Source: Rikenella microfusus DSM 15922
Lineage (GTDB): Bacteria > Bacteroidota > Bacteroidia > Bacteroidales > Rikenellaceae
Reading direction: 5' to 3'
Length of the DNA stretch: 64,000 nt
NCBI RefSeq assembly: GCF_000427365.1
Contig: NZ_KE386488.1
Coordinates: 1,240,001-1,304,000, forward strand
The notes under the pieces are model-generated. The model ran no database searches. It had not been told where the DNA came from and worked only from the letters and a program-made list of their open reading frames with translations. Position 1 is the first letter of the stretch. Every line of letters starts with the position of its first letter. Position numbers and translations under genes: made by a program. Shown here one piece after another: positions 9,882 through 18,903 of the stretch.

Positions 9882-11253
9882 CGTCCGTCTGACGTTATTT
9901 CTAAGGTGAGCGTATCTTTTCCGGAATCGAACAGGGCCGCGATCTCCCCGACCGGCCCTACGCCGCCGCCTGAATAAGGTTCCCCAGACTCGGACAAAAG
10001 CCCCGTCGGAACGGCTCCGACAGGGAGGCTCGCAGGAAAAGCCAAAACAGGCTGAAAATTAGGTAGGGGGGTAGACGCAGGGTAATTATATATATTTACG
10101 TACGGTTAAAGTATTTTACCCTTCGGCTTTGTACCCATCCCCCGAAGTCGCAAAGCCGGCGATTCTGAAGAATCGCATAACCTGCAAACTATGCGTTAAT
10201 CTTATCTGCCGGAGCCAGCGCGGACTGTTTGCAGGCCTGCGCCGGGGGTGGCTCCGGCCTGACTAAGGGAAAACATTGCAATTATAAAGTACTCCCGGCT
10301 TCTTACATTGGTGTCGAAGTACGGGTAAAGGCTGCCGACCCGGGAATGTGCGATTTCCCGATCCGACGATAGTCGGGAGCGGGGAATCGCACATTCCCGG
10401 CGGGTTTTTATCTCCTTTTGGGGGCACGCAACCGACGGCGGCAGCCGAGCGCCATCGGGGTTGGCTTCGCCTTTTTCCTCGCCTTTCGGCAGTGCTTAAG
10501 CCGGCTTGCGCTGCTCTCACTGGCAGCGTCGGGTGCACGAATGGCCGAGCGGTGAGGAAGAACCGGGCAACGTACCGAGGTTAAAGACCGCAGACGGTCT
10601 TTGGCGAGGAAGCCGCCGGCAAACCGTAGGTAAAAAAGGAGATGCCTCGCCGGCATAAGGCGTTTGGAAAAATCGGGCCCCGCGGCATAAGCGGGTGAAG
10701 AAAAGACAACCGCTCGTCGGCGACAGACAATATAATTAACCCTACGGTTTTCATTCAGGTTTCCGCGTCAGCGGGCGGGCCGGACGCCTCCCCATCGGGA
10801 GGCCCGCTCGCTCGCACAGCTCGTTCCCGTTCCCGTTCCCTGCAGGCTGCGCCCCATTACAAAGAAACGTACGGTTAATCGTCCGCATAGCGGTCAGCCC
10901 GAACTGACGCAGCAGCCGAGCGCCATTGGGGTTGGCTTCGCCTTTTTCCTCGCCTTTCGGCAGTGCTTAAGCCGGTTTGCGCTGCTCTCACTGGCAGCGT
11001 CGGGTGCACGAATGGCCGAGCGGTGAGGAAGAACCGGGCAACGTACCGAGGTCAAAGACCGCAGACGGTCTTTGGCGAGGAAGCCGCCAGGCAAAACGGG
11101 CATAGCGAAGTTAATTCCTGTAATTCGCAAAGCTCGTTTGGCCCTCGCTGGCTCCGGCCTTAAATTAAGGATCCCGAACCGGAAAATTCAGCCCGGTCGT
11201 TCTGTAAAGAAACCCTACGGGAATATCCCGGATCCGGTAAGAAAAAACGACGA
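9882..11253. repeat. 1.37-kb gap filled with family B repeats and long hairpins
   Basis: No credible gene. Contents: a weak hairpin just after the thioredoxin stop; a 10-bp TACGGTTAAA module border near 10099; a second copy of the 18-bp palindrome at 10159-10176 with its centre reversed (GA instead of TC); a CCGGAGCC...GGCTCCGG pair at 10208-10260; a 60-nt hairpin at 10340-10400; and two nearly identical direct repeats of about 180 bp at 10440-10616 and 10914-11092. The repeats contain GCAGTGCTTAAGCCGG and end in GACCGCAGACGGTCTTTGGC, which is itself a hairpin. The stretch ends with CTCGCTGGCTCCGGCC at about 11147-11162. Confidence 0.7.
10340..10408 (+). terminator. long GC-rich hairpin with T-tail
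   Basis: CCGGGAATGTGCGATT pairs with the complement AATCGCACATTCCCGG (10385-10400), flanking an inner CCGA...TCGG hairpin, and is followed by CGGGTTTTTAT. This has the form of a strong rho-independent terminator, but no gene ends just upstream. It may belong to the repeat array. Confidence 0.45.
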
Positions 11254-13290
11254 TTATACTGTCCGCAGGTATTTTTCGTAGATGCTTTTACGCAGTTCGT
11301 TCAGCGAACCCAGCCGCTGCATGATCTCCTGCGCCTCCTCCATCGTATCGATTCCCAGCAGCTCTTTCTGGAGCGAGGCAATGATCGAGCTGACCACTTT
11401 CGATTTGTAGATCGTGATCGCTTTCGGGATCGCTTCGCCCAGCCGTTCGCGTTCCGTCGAGACCCGGATTTCGTACCGTTCCCACATCCGGCTCGGCGCA
11501 TAAGTCTCTTCTTCCGTCAGCAAGTCCACCGCCAGCGCCGCCACCTCCGGCGAGGGATGGTTGATGAAATGATTGGCCGGCGGCGCACCGTGTTCCCGGT
11601 ACTCCTGCACATACTCTTCGTAGATCCGGCGGCAAAGCGGATTGTGCATCTCGATACGGTCCATCTCCAAGTCGCCGATGATCGTTTCCGCCACGCTCAG
11701 CGAAACGATCTCCGTAGGCGACATCTCGAAATCGAAATTCTCGCCCCCGTATTTGAGCAGATACCCCACCAGCTCCCGTTCCAACCGGTCCAGCTCCCGG
11801 TTCAGCCCCTGTTCCGCGAAACTCAGCTTCGGGGCCAGATCGATCGGGGCCGCAGGTTCGGTCAGCGGAGCGTCCGGGGAGTAGGCCGGCGCCGCATTCG
11901 GGTCGGCCTCGTGCCGCCGGAGGAACTGCTCTTTGCGATGGGCGTTTTCCATCGCCTCGCGCCCGGCCTGTCCGTCCACCATCGTCACCCGCTTTTTAGC
12001 CACCTCGCGGATGAGTATATCTTCGTCGATTTCGAGTTTCTGGGCGCACTCCCGGATAAAGACCGACCGCGTGATCGCCTCCGGAATCGTGGCGATCGAC
12101 TCCACGACGCTGGTGATGACCTCGGCCCGTTTGATCGGATCTTCGGCCGCGTCGCCCAACAGGATGCGGGTCTTGAACGAGATGAAATCCTCTTCGTGTT
12201 CCTCGATGTAGGCCTGCAATTCGGTCGCGTTATGCGATTTGGCGAACGAGTCGGGGTCTTCGCCGTCCGGCAGCAGGACGCACCGCACCGTCAGCCCTTC
12301 GCGAAGAATCATGTCGATTCCGCGCATCGAAGCCTTGATGCCCGCCGCGTCGCCGTCGTAGATGACCGTCACGTTTTTGGTGAACCGCTTGATGAGCTTG
12401 ATCTGCTCGACGGTCAGCGACGTCCCCGACGAGGCTACGACATTCTCCACGCCCGACTGGTGCATCTGGAGTACATCGGTATAGCCTTCGACCAGAATGC
12501 AGCGGTTGAACTGGGTGATGGCCTTCTTGGCGAAGTAGATCCCGTAAAGGGTGTTGCTCTTGTGGTAGATCTCGCTTTCTGGCGAGTTGAGGTATTTGGC
12601 TACTTTCTTGTCGGTACGCAGGGTGCGCCCCCCGAAGGCGATTACGCGGCCCGAAAGCGAATGGACGGGAAACATCACGCGGCCGCAGAAACGGTCGTAG
12701 TATCCCCCGCCGTTCTGCGCTTCGCGTTTGATGGTCAGGCCGGTGCCGACGAGGAACTGCTCCCGGTACCCTTCGGCCAGCGCGGTCTGCGTCATGGCGT
12801 CGCCTTTGGTCGGGCAGTAACCGAGCTGGAATTTGGCGATGGTGGCGTCGGTGAATCCGCGTTCGCGGAAGTAACCGACACCGACGCTCTGGCCCTCCTG
12901 CGTCTTGAGCTGTTCGACGAAGTATTGGTTGGCCCACGAGGTGACGACCATCATGCTCTCCCGGTCGTCGTTGCGCTGCCTCTCTTCAGGGGTCTGCTCC
13001 TTCTCTTTGACTTCGATGCCGTATTTTTTGGCCACCCATTTCAGGGCCTCGACGTAGCTCAGCCCTTCGTGCTCCATCACGAAACTGATGGCGTTGCCCC
13101 CTTTGCCGCACCCGAAGCATTTGTACAGCCCTTTGGAGGGAGAGACTACGAACGAAGGAGTTTTTTCGTTATGGAACGGACAGCAAGCCTGGTAATTGAC
13201 CCCCTTTTTCTTGAGGGTCACGAAGTCGCTCACCACCTCCACGATGTCGGCGGCTGCGAATATACGGTCCACGGTCTGACGGTCGATCAT
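11254..13290 (-). CDS. dnaG: DNA primase
   Basis: A 678-residue primase that makes RNA primers at the replication fork. The N-terminal CHC2 zinc finger is visible as CCPFHNEKTPSF...YKCFGCGKGGNAI (about residues 36-66). The catalytic TOPRIM domain has VEGYTDVL near 265 and YDGDAAGIKA near 312. The C-terminal part (from about 440) is the DnaB-interaction region, variable in sequence. A TAACTTTG box lies only 10 bases before the ATG, giving a very short leader. A terminator-like hairpin sits 70 bases further upstream on the same strand. Confidence 0.96.
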   Translation of the reverse strand: MIDRQTVDRIFAAADIVEVVSDFVTLKKKGVNYQACCPFHNEKTPSFVVSPSKGLYKCFGCGKGGNAISFVMEHEGLSYVEALKWVAKKYGIEVKEKEQTPEERQRNDDRESMMVVTSWANQYFVEQLKTQEGQSVGVGYFRERGFTDATIAKFQLGYCPTKGDAMTQTALAEGYREQFLVGTGLTIKREAQNGGGYYDRFCGRVMFPVHSLSGRVIAFGGRTLRTDKKVAKYLNSPESEIYHKSNTLYGIYFAKKAITQFNRCILVEGYTDVLQMHQSGVENVVASSGTSLTVEQIKLIKRFTKNVTVIYDGDAAGIKASMRGIDMILREGLTVRCVLLPDGEDPDSFAKSHNATELQAYIEEHEEDFISFKTRILLGDAAEDPIKRAEVITSVVESIATIPEAITRSVFIRECAQKLEIDEDILIREVAKKRVTMVDGQAGREAMENAHRKEQFLRRHEADPNAAPAYSPDAPLTEPAAPIDLAPKLSFAEQGLNRELDRLERELVGYLLKYGGENFDFEMSPTEIVSLSVAETIIGDLEMDRIEMHNPLCRRIYEEYVQEYREHGAPPANHFINHPSPEVAALAVDLLTEEETYAPSRMWERYEIRVSTERERLGEAIPKAITIYKSKVVSSIIASLQKELLGIDTMEEAQEIMQRLGSLNELRKSIYEKYLRTV

Positions 13291-13299
13291 AACGGAGGC

Positions 13300-13307
13300 A
13301 AAGTTAC
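13300..13307 (-). promoter_or_regulatory. candidate -7 box for dnaG
   Basis: The minus strand reads TAACTTTG, an exact TAnnTTTG match, 10 bases before the dnaG ATG. No convincing -33 element is seen. Transcription from here would give a nearly leaderless mRNA. Confidence 0.4.
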
Positions 13308-13360
13308 GTTTTTAATCGTTCGGTCGGAGCGACCCGGCCGTTCTGGGGTTGTTCGTCGAA

Positions 13361-13396
13361 AAAAGCCTTTCCGGACATGCCGGAAAGGCTTTCAGA
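13361..13396 (-). terminator. intrinsic terminator or attenuator upstream of dnaG
   Basis: A perfect stem (AAAGCCTTTCCGG / CCGGAAAGGCTTT, loop ACATG) is followed on the minus strand by a run of T. It would stop minus-strand transcripts entering dnaG from the 14 kb side, although the nearest upstream gene ends 700 bases away. Confidence 0.65.
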
Positions 13397-13440
13397 ATGA
13401 ATCGCTATATGCGTTGGTGACTCTATGCGATTTTACTCAA

Positions 13441-14090
13441 ACCCCATTTCGGCTCCGCGCCGGACGGTATAAGGCGATGCAAATCCGGGCAAAAGACCCG
13501 GAGGATCCGACGCGAGCCGAAAGAACCATGCCGTGTAAAATAAGTTTCCGCCCCTGCCATCGAGGAAACTTATTTTAACTGTACGATTAAACATAAATTT
13601 GGGCGGTGCGCAGCCTCCCGTAACGGAGACCCGGTGCCGCACGGATTTCCCGAGGATGAGGCCGGCCTGTCCGTGGCGCCGAACTATAAACCTGCAATTA
13701 TTTGCGGCTGCTGTCGAACGTCGCCACCTTACGATGCGGCCGTGACCGAAACCGCGAACCGCAGCGCGTTCGGTTTGCCCGTTCCGGCGACCGGTTCAGG
13801 CTCAGCCGCGACCGACCATGTTTCCGAAAAATCGCAAGACCGTAATCTCAAGTAATACGACGATCTTACCCGAAACCGGTTAATGATTTTACCCGATCCC
13901 GGATACTCCTGCCGGGGTCTTTTCCGCCCAGGGGAATGGGTGCGGGCCGAAAAAATATCGAAATGCATGCGTACCGATATAACGGGGCGAAATATTCAAC
14001 CTCTAAGGGTTTCCGACTGAATGCGGACCGGGACCGGTTTCCCCGGTCGTATCGTCCCGCTTCGGGAAAGATGCCCCTTCCCGCGTCAAA
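13441..14090. repeat. gene-free stretch with a family C repeat and a hairpin
   Basis: 13444-13542 is a family C repeat (core GGCGATGCAAATCCGGGC, then AAAAGACCCGGA and GAGCCGAAAGAAC). It runs into a perfect 13-bp stem at 13537-13576 (AAAATAAGTTTCC / GGAAACTTATTTT) and a TGTACGATTAA module border. Around 13850-13900 is a family D-like string (TACGACGATCTTACCCGAAA). No credible gene is seen in 13640-14090. Confidence 0.55.
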
Positions 14091-14094
14091 CCGT

Positions 14095-14727
14095 TTATCG
14101 GGGCAGGAAAGCCGAAAAGAGATCGGTATGCGCCCAAAGATAATAGCAAAGATAGCCTAACGCCGCAAGGACGACTAATACGGCGAAAACGGAGAGCGTA
14201 TAGTTATGCGGATTTTTGCCTTTCGGTCTTCTCCGCGGCGGTCGGCGGCGACCGCCGTACGCCGGATACCCCGGTTGCGGGCCGGGCATCGGCCGCCGGG
14301 CGGGGGAAGGCACCACTAACGGCTCGGCCGGCAGCGGATTGAGCATTTCCAACAACTCCGGATCGGCGAAAAATTCGAATCCCCGTTCCGGATCGGCCTG
14401 TATCGTACCGATACCTTCCAGAAACAGGGAACCGGCCGGGAGGCCGTTCACGGCGGCCTGCGCGTAAGTCCCCTCCAGCCATTCCCGGCACATTTCTTCC
14501 GCGATGGAGGCATCGACCGACAGTTCCGCGGCCACGAGGCTCGTCAGGGGCAGGTCGCCCGCCTCCGAAGCTACCAGTTCCGGCATCCGGCGCGGCGGAT
14601 CGAGCCGCTGGCCGGAGAGAAAGCGGGCGCCGCTGCGGACCGTGTGCAACGTGCCGATTCCTTCGACGGCGACGGGGGAACGGTGCTGCAACAGGGCGCG
14701 GCGGAGTATGGCGGAGACGGTGTGCAT
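14095..14727 (-). CDS. tandem HU/CCDC81-like domain protein with C-terminal membrane segment
   Basis: A 210-residue protein. Residues 1-65 (ILRRALLQHRSPVAVEGIGTL...) and about 70-130 (FLEGIGTIQADPERG) each resemble the bacterial HU-CCDC81 domain found in Bacteroidota SPOR-type envelope proteins. A proline/arginine-rich linker follows (about 140-175), then one hydrophobic segment (about 178-198). No SPOR domain is present. The order suggests a cytoplasmic HU-like region tethered to the inner membrane. The gene starts 3 bases after the purN stop, so it is surely co-transcribed. Function unknown; it may link nucleoid or envelope. Confidence 0.6.
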   Translation of the reverse strand: MHTVSAILRRALLQHRSPVAVEGIGTLHTVRSGARFLSGQRLDPPRRMPELVASEAGDLPLTSLVAAELSVDASIAEEMCREWLEGTYAQAAVNGLPAGSLFLEGIGTIQADPERGFEFFADPELLEMLNPLPAEPLVVPSPARRPMPGPQPGYPAYGGRRRPPRRRPKGKNPHNYTLSVFAVLVVLAALGYLCYYLWAHTDLFSAFLPR

Positions 14728-14730
14728 CGG

Positions 14731-15306
14731 TCAGCGGAGGCTTCGGATCGTTCGTTCGATCACCGCCGGGAAGTGGCGGTGTTCCAATACGTGGATTTTG
14801 GCAGCCAGCGACTCCGGCGTGTCGTCGGGAGCGACCGGCACCGTAGCCTGGAACAGGGTGTCGCCGCTGTCGTAACGCTCATTGACCAGGTGGATGGTGA
14901 TGCCCGACTCCTTTTCGCCCGCCTCGATCACCGCCCGGTGCACATGCTCGCCGTACATGCCCTTGCCGCCGAACTTGGGCAGCAGCGCCGGATGGATATT
15001 TACGATCCGCCCCGCATAACCCGCCGTGAGGAAAGCGGGCACGAGCCAAAGAAAACCCGCCAGCACGATGAAATCGATGCGGTGTTCCCGCAGCAGACGG
15101 GCCACCCGGCCCGCCGGATCCAGAAATTCGTCCCGCGAAAAAACCGCCGTCGGCACCCCGAACCGTTCCGCGCGTTTGAGCGCATAGGCGTCCCCGCGGT
15201 TGGAAAGCAGCAGCGCCACCCGGCCGCAGGAAGAATCCGAGAAATGGTTCATGATCGCTTCCGCATTGGTCCCCGAACCCGACGCGAATATGGCTATATT
15301 GGTCAT
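14731..15306 (-). CDS. purN: phosphoribosylglycinamide formyltransferase
   Basis: A 191-residue enzyme of purine synthesis that transfers the formyl group of 10-formyl-tetrahydrofolate to GAR. It begins MTNIAIFASGSGTNAEAI. It has VLAGFLWLVPAFL and the active-site stretch VNIHPALLPKFGGKGMYG, then GITIHLVNERYDSGD, with the catalytic N-H-D triad residues in their usual places. A longer in-frame start exists at 15441, but ATG 15306 gives the family N terminus. It is divergent from acpP and overlaps no promoter of it. Confidence 0.94.
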   Translation of the reverse strand: MTNIAIFASGSGTNAEAIMNHFSDSSCGRVALLLSNRGDAYALKRAERFGVPTAVFSRDEFLDPAGRVARLLREHRIDFIVLAGFLWLVPAFLTAGYAGRIVNIHPALLPKFGGKGMYGEHVHRAVIEAGEKESGITIHLVNERYDSGDTLFQATVPVAPDDTPESLAAKIHVLEHRHFPAVIERTIRSLR

Positions 15307-15385
15307 AATGAATCTCTTGCAGTTAAAACGGCAAATAAAAGTACAAAAAAAACCGGCTCGGCACCCGACTTTGAGAAAAAAACTA

Positions 15386-15393
15386 TACTTTTG
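15386..15393 (+). promoter_or_regulatory. candidate -7 box for acpP-fabF-rnc
   Basis: TACTTTTG fits TAnnTTTG, 75 bases before the acpP ATG. The nearest upstream TTTG (15370-15373) is only 12 bases away, which is too close, so the -33 element is unclear. Confidence 0.45.
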
Positions 15394-15467
15394 CCCTGAA
15401 TTGGGTAATTGCGTTGATCCAGAAAACGAATACGATAACAATTGTCAAACTCTAAATCAAGAACGTT

Positions 15468-15704
15468 ATGTCAGACATCTCTTCAAAAGTAGTCGAAATC
15501 ATCGTTGACAAACTCGGTGTGGACGCTTCGGAAGCAGTACCTACCGCCAGCTTCACCAACGACCTGGGCGCAGACTCGCTGGATACCGTGGAACTGATCA
15601 TGGAATTCGAAAAGGAATTCGAAATCTCGATCCCGGACGAAGACGCCGAAAAGATCGCTACCGTAGGCGATGCCATCACTTATATCGAAGGCAAGAAGAA
15701 CTAA
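15468..15704 (+). CDS. acpP: acyl carrier protein
   Basis: A 78-residue acidic four-helix carrier of fatty-acid intermediates. The phosphopantetheine attachment serine is in [15 protein letters not shown] (about residues 34-48). The length and the acidic [15 protein letters not shown] helix III region are typical. fabF follows 185 bases downstream, then rnc, a conserved bacterial order. Confidence 0.97.
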   Translation: MSDISSKVVEIIVDKLGVDASEAVPTASFTNDLGADSLDTVELIMEFEKEFEISIPDEDAEKIATVGDAITYIEGKKN

Positions 15705-15889
15705 GCGGCCGATACGATCGTACTTAGCATAAGACTGTTTCGGACACTTTAGAAATATTGCGTTCGGAACAGTTTCTGTTATAACGGGGCTACGGAAAGA
15801 GAAACCCGTTTCACCGACGTGAAGGGCGTCCGCCCGCACCGCCTGCGGCGGCAGGCCCGGCCGGCCATACCAACCAATCATAAATCCTT

Positions 15890-17158
15890 ATGAAATTGAG
15901 AAGAGTAGTAGTAACGGGTATCGGGACCATCAACCCCCTGGGAAACAATATCGAACAATACTTCGAAAACCTCGAAAAAGGCGTAAGCGGAGCGACCCCG
16001 ATTACCCATTTCGACGCTTCGAAATTCAAGACGCAGTTCGCCTGCGAAGTCAAAGGATTCGATCCGAACGAACACTTCGACCGCAAGGAAGCGCGTAAAT
16101 ACGACCGTTTTACGCAGTTCGCGCTGGTGGCCGCGAAACAGGCCGTGCAGGACGCCGGGCTGACGGATGCGGAAGAAGGGATCGCCGAGGGCATCGACAA
16201 AGACCGCGTCGGCGTCGTGTGGGCATCCGGCATTGGCGGTATCGAGACTTTTTTCAACGAAGTGACCAACTTCGCCAAAGGGGACGGGACGCCCAAATAC
16301 AACCCCTTCTTCATCCCCAAGATGATCGCGGACATCGCCGCGGGGCACATCTCCATGAAATACGGGTTCCGCGGGCCGAACTACTGCACCGTTTCGGCCT
16401 GTTCATCCTCCAACCACGCATTCATCGACGCCTTGAACCTCATCCGCTGGGGCAAGGCCGACATCATAGTATCGGGCGGTTCCGAAGCCGCCGTCAATCC
16501 GGCCGGCATCGGCGGGTTCAACGCCATGCAGGCCCTCTCCACCCGCAACGACGACCCGGCTACGGCCTCGCGGCCCTATGACACCGGCCGCGACGGCTTC
16601 GTGATGGGCGAAGGCGCCGGCGCGCTCGTCCTCGAAGAATACGAACACGCCAAGGCACGCGGGGCGAAAATCTACGCCGAAGTGGTCGGCGGCGGCATGA
16701 GCGCCGACGCATACCACCTCACCGCTCCCGACCCCCAGGGCGCCGGTGCGGCCCGGGCCATGCAGGAAGCCCTGAAAGACGCCGGGCTGAAACCGGAAGA
16801 TGTGGACTATATCAATACTCACGGTACCTCGACCCCGGCCGGCGACATCCCCGAACTGACCGGTATTCAGTCCGTGTTCGGCGACCACATCTACAAGGTG
16901 AACATCAGTTCGACCAAATCGATGACCGGCCACCTGCTGGGCGGCGCAGCCGCCGTGGAAGCGCTGGCCTGCATCATGGCCATCGATCGGGGGATCGTTC
17001 CGCCGACCATCAACGTGACCGAACGCGACCCGCAGATCGACGAGCGCATCAACCTCACCCTCGGCACGGCTCAGAAGCGCGACATCGACTGCGCCCTGAG
17101 CAATACTTTCGGTTTCGGGGGGCACAACTCGACCGTGATTTTCAAAAAGGTTCAGTAA
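15890..17158 (+). CDS. fabF: beta-ketoacyl-ACP synthase II
   Basis: A 422-residue condensing enzyme for fatty-acid elongation. The nucleophile cysteine is in TVSACSSSNHAF (near residue 170). The two catalytic histidines are in NTHGTSTPAGD and KSMTGHLLGGAAAVEA, and the C terminus holds SNTFGFGGHN. Length and motifs agree with FabF rather than FabH. It lies in the acpP-fabF-rnc cluster and is followed by an intrinsic terminator at 17187-17220, so rnc may use another promoter or read-through. Confidence 0.96.
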   Translation: MKLRRVVVTGIGTINPLGNNIEQYFENLEKGVSGATPITHFDASKFKTQFACEVKGFDPNEHFDRKEARKYDRFTQFALVAAKQAVQDAGLTDAEEGIAEGIDKDRVGVVWASGIGGIETFFNEVTNFAKGDGTPKYNPFFIPKMIADIAAGHISMKYGFRGPNYCTVSACSSSNHAFIDALNLIRWGKADIIVSGGSEAAVNPAGIGGFNAMQALSTRNDDPATASRPYDTGRDGFVMGEGAGALVLEEYEHAKARGAKIYAEVVGGGMSADAYHLTAPDPQGAGAARAMQEALKDAGLKPEDVDYINTHGTSTPAGDIPELTGIQSVFGDHIYKVNISSTKSMTGHLLGGAAAVEALACIMAIDRGIVPPTINVTERDPQIDERINLTLGTAQKRDIDCALSNTFGFGGHNSTVIFKKVQ

Positions 17159-17186
17159 CCGCCGGCCGCTGAACAATCGGATATCC

Positions 17187-17220
17187 GGGCCGTTACACGC
17201 AATCGTGGAACGGCCCTTTT
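17187..17220 (+). terminator. intrinsic terminator after fabF
   Basis: GGGCCGTT and AACGGCCC form an 8-bp stem around a 14-nt loop, followed by TTTT. It lies 28 bases after the fabF stop. Confidence 0.65.
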
Positions 17221-17349
17221 CATTCCGGGACGTTATGCTCCGCCTCTCCCTCCGGCAGCCGCCGGCTGCCGGGAAACCGGGGACGCCCGGTGCACCCGGC
17301 CGCACGACCCGACATTACGATTCCGCTCACACTACACGTTCCGACATCC

Positions 17350-18078
17350 ATGAAACTGCGACATCTGTTCCGGCGTCGGCCGGCACCGGCCGACCGCCCC
17401 TATTACGAACTACTGGACCGTATCTTCGGTATCGTTCCGGACAACATAGAACTGTATAAACTCGCGCTGGTGCACCGGTCCGCCTCGGTCGGGGTCGGCG
17501 ACGGCCGGACGGTCAATAACGAACGGCTGGAATTTTTGGGCGACGCGGTGATCGAAACCGTCGTCTCGGAACTGCTGTTCATCGAATACCCGGAAGCGAA
17601 CGAAGGTTTCCTGAGCAAGCTGCGCTCCCGAATGGTGAGCCGCGACACTTTGAACCGCGTGGCGCTCGACTTGGGGCTGGACGAAGCGATCGTGGCGCAT
17701 CCTTCGAGTCTGGCGACGAGTCGGAACAACATATACGGCGACGCGTTCGAAGCGCTGGTCGGGGCGTTGTACCTGGATCAGGGGTACGAAACCGCCAACC
17801 GCGTGCTGATCGAAAGCATATTTGCGGAATATGTCGATATCGAAGCGCTGGAACAGACGGAAAAGGATTTCAAAAGCCGGGTGATCGAATGGGGACAGAA
17901 ACACCATCGGCGGGTGGAATTCCGCAGCCGCGAATGTGCCGACCATGCGGAGCTGATGCCGCATTTCGAGACGGAATTGCTGATCGACGGTGTCCGGACG
18001 GGCTACGGCGACGCGCGTTCGAAGAAAGAGGCGGAACAGCTTGCGGCGCACGAAGCTTACGGACGCCTGCGGGCCTGA
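17350..18078 (+). CDS. rnc: ribonuclease III
   Basis: A 242-residue double-strand-specific endoribonuclease for rRNA and mRNA processing. The family signature NNERLEFLGDAVIE (about residues 56-69) carries the catalytic acidic residues, and DAFEALVGALYLD (near 133) gives the second set. Residues about 170-240 form the dsRNA-binding domain (...RSKKEAEQLAAHEAY). The frame is open back to a GTG at 17290, but ATG 17350 (MKLRHLFRRR) is favoured. Hairpin-rich intergenic transcripts in this genome would be plausible substrates. Confidence 0.93.
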   Translation: MKLRHLFRRRPAPADRPYYELLDRIFGIVPDNIELYKLALVHRSASVGVGDGRTVNNERLEFLGDAVIETVVSELLFIEYPEANEGFLSKLRSRMVSRDTLNRVALDLGLDEAIVAHPSSLATSRNNIYGDAFEALVGALYLDQGYETANRVLIESIFAEYVDIEALEQTEKDFKSRVIEWGQKHHRRVEFRSRECADHAELMPHFETELLIDGVRTGYGDARSKKEAEQLAAHEAYGRLRA

Positions 18079-18213
18079 CCTATGCCGCTGCCGGCTCGAC
18101 GGGAGGGACTGCTTCCGGGAAAAGAACGGGTACGGCTTCCGGAGGGGCGGAACGGCAACGGTCGCCGGGGGGGGAGGCGGAGCGACGACGGAACAAAAAA
18201 CGGAGGAAAACGA

Positions 18214-18825
18214 ATGCTGGAACTGAGTTTGTATGGAGGAACGGAAGTCGGTCTCGACGAGGCCGGACGGGGGCCGCTGGCCGGGCCGGTTTTCGCCGGT
18301 GCGGTGTTGCTGCCGTCCCGGTTTCATGACGAACGGCTGAACGACTCCAAGAAAATGAGCGAACGCGACCGTTACGCCTTGCGCGAAGTCATCGAGAACG
18401 AAGCGGTGGCCTGGGGCGTGGGCGAGGCGACGGCGGCCGAAATCGACAAAATCAACATACTGAACGCTTCGTTTCTGGCGATGCGGCGGGCTTTCGCCCA
18501 ATTGCAGGACCGTCTGCCGGTCGGCATGACGGTGGATCGGCTGCTGGTGGACGGCAATCGTTTCCGCCCCGGAACGCTTGTCATACCTTACGAATGTATC
18601 GTCAAGGGAGACGCGAAACTGGCCCCGATCGCGGCGGCTTCCGTGTTGGCCAAGACATACCGGGACGATTGCATGCTGCGTCTGCACGAAGAGTATCCGG
18701 TGTACGGCTGGGACCGGAACAAAGGCTATCCGACTGCGGCGCATCGCGAGGCCGTGGCCCGGTACGGGCTGTCGCCCTGCCACCGGGCTACTTTCTGCCG
18801 ACGATTCGTCGATCCGACGGAATAG
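18214..18825 (+). CDS. rnhB: ribonuclease HII
   Basis: A 203-residue enzyme that cuts RNA in RNA/DNA hybrids and removes misincorporated ribonucleotides. The active-site block [20 protein letters not shown] is at about residues 13-32. The second acidic residue is in LLVDGN and the third in [18 protein letters not shown] 18214 is chosen over upstream in-frame starts because it gives the family length and is preceded by GGAGG 8 bases upstream, a Shine-Dalgarno-like site that is unusual in this phylum. It follows rnc by 135 bases. Confidence 0.93.
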   Translation: MLELSLYGGTEVGLDEAGRGPLAGPVFAGAVLLPSRFHDERLNDSKKMSERDRYALREVIENEAVAWGVGEATAAEIDKINILNASFLAMRRAFAQLQDRLPVGMTVDRLLVDGNRFRPGTLVIPYECIVKGDAKLAPIAAASVLAKTYRDDCMLRLHEEYPVYGWDRNKGYPTAAHREAVARYGLSPCHRATFCRRFVDPTE

Positions 18826-18857
18826 GCAATGAATTTTGTTGATTATAGTCTGTGAGG

Positions 18858-18888
18858 TTGTTTTTTATCTCCGCTCTCCGTATATTTG
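18858..18888 (+). promoter_or_regulatory. promoter of the NVEALA locus
   Basis: TTG at 18858-18860, a 20-nt spacer, then TATATTTG at 18881-18888 match the Bacteroidota -33/-7 pattern. The start of transcription would be near 18895, just before the GTG start at 18904. Confidence 0.7.
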
Positions 18889-18903
18889 GAACAAGAGGGA
18901 GAC

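Noticed and set aside
10440-11092. Possible CRISPR array because of spaced repeats
   Set aside because: Only two copies, about 180 bp long, 470 bp apart, with no short regular repeat-spacer pattern and no cas genes.
11557-13578. 673-codon plus-strand frame over dnaG
   Set aside because: Antisense shadow; dnaG zinc finger and TOPRIM motifs are intact on the minus strand.
15728-15773. Terminator between acpP and fabF
   Set aside because: The stem needs several G:U pairs and has no T-run; too weak to call.
18886-18888. TTG as start of the NVEALA precursor
   Set aside because: It lies inside the TATATTTG promoter box; GTG 18904 follows the expected transcription start.
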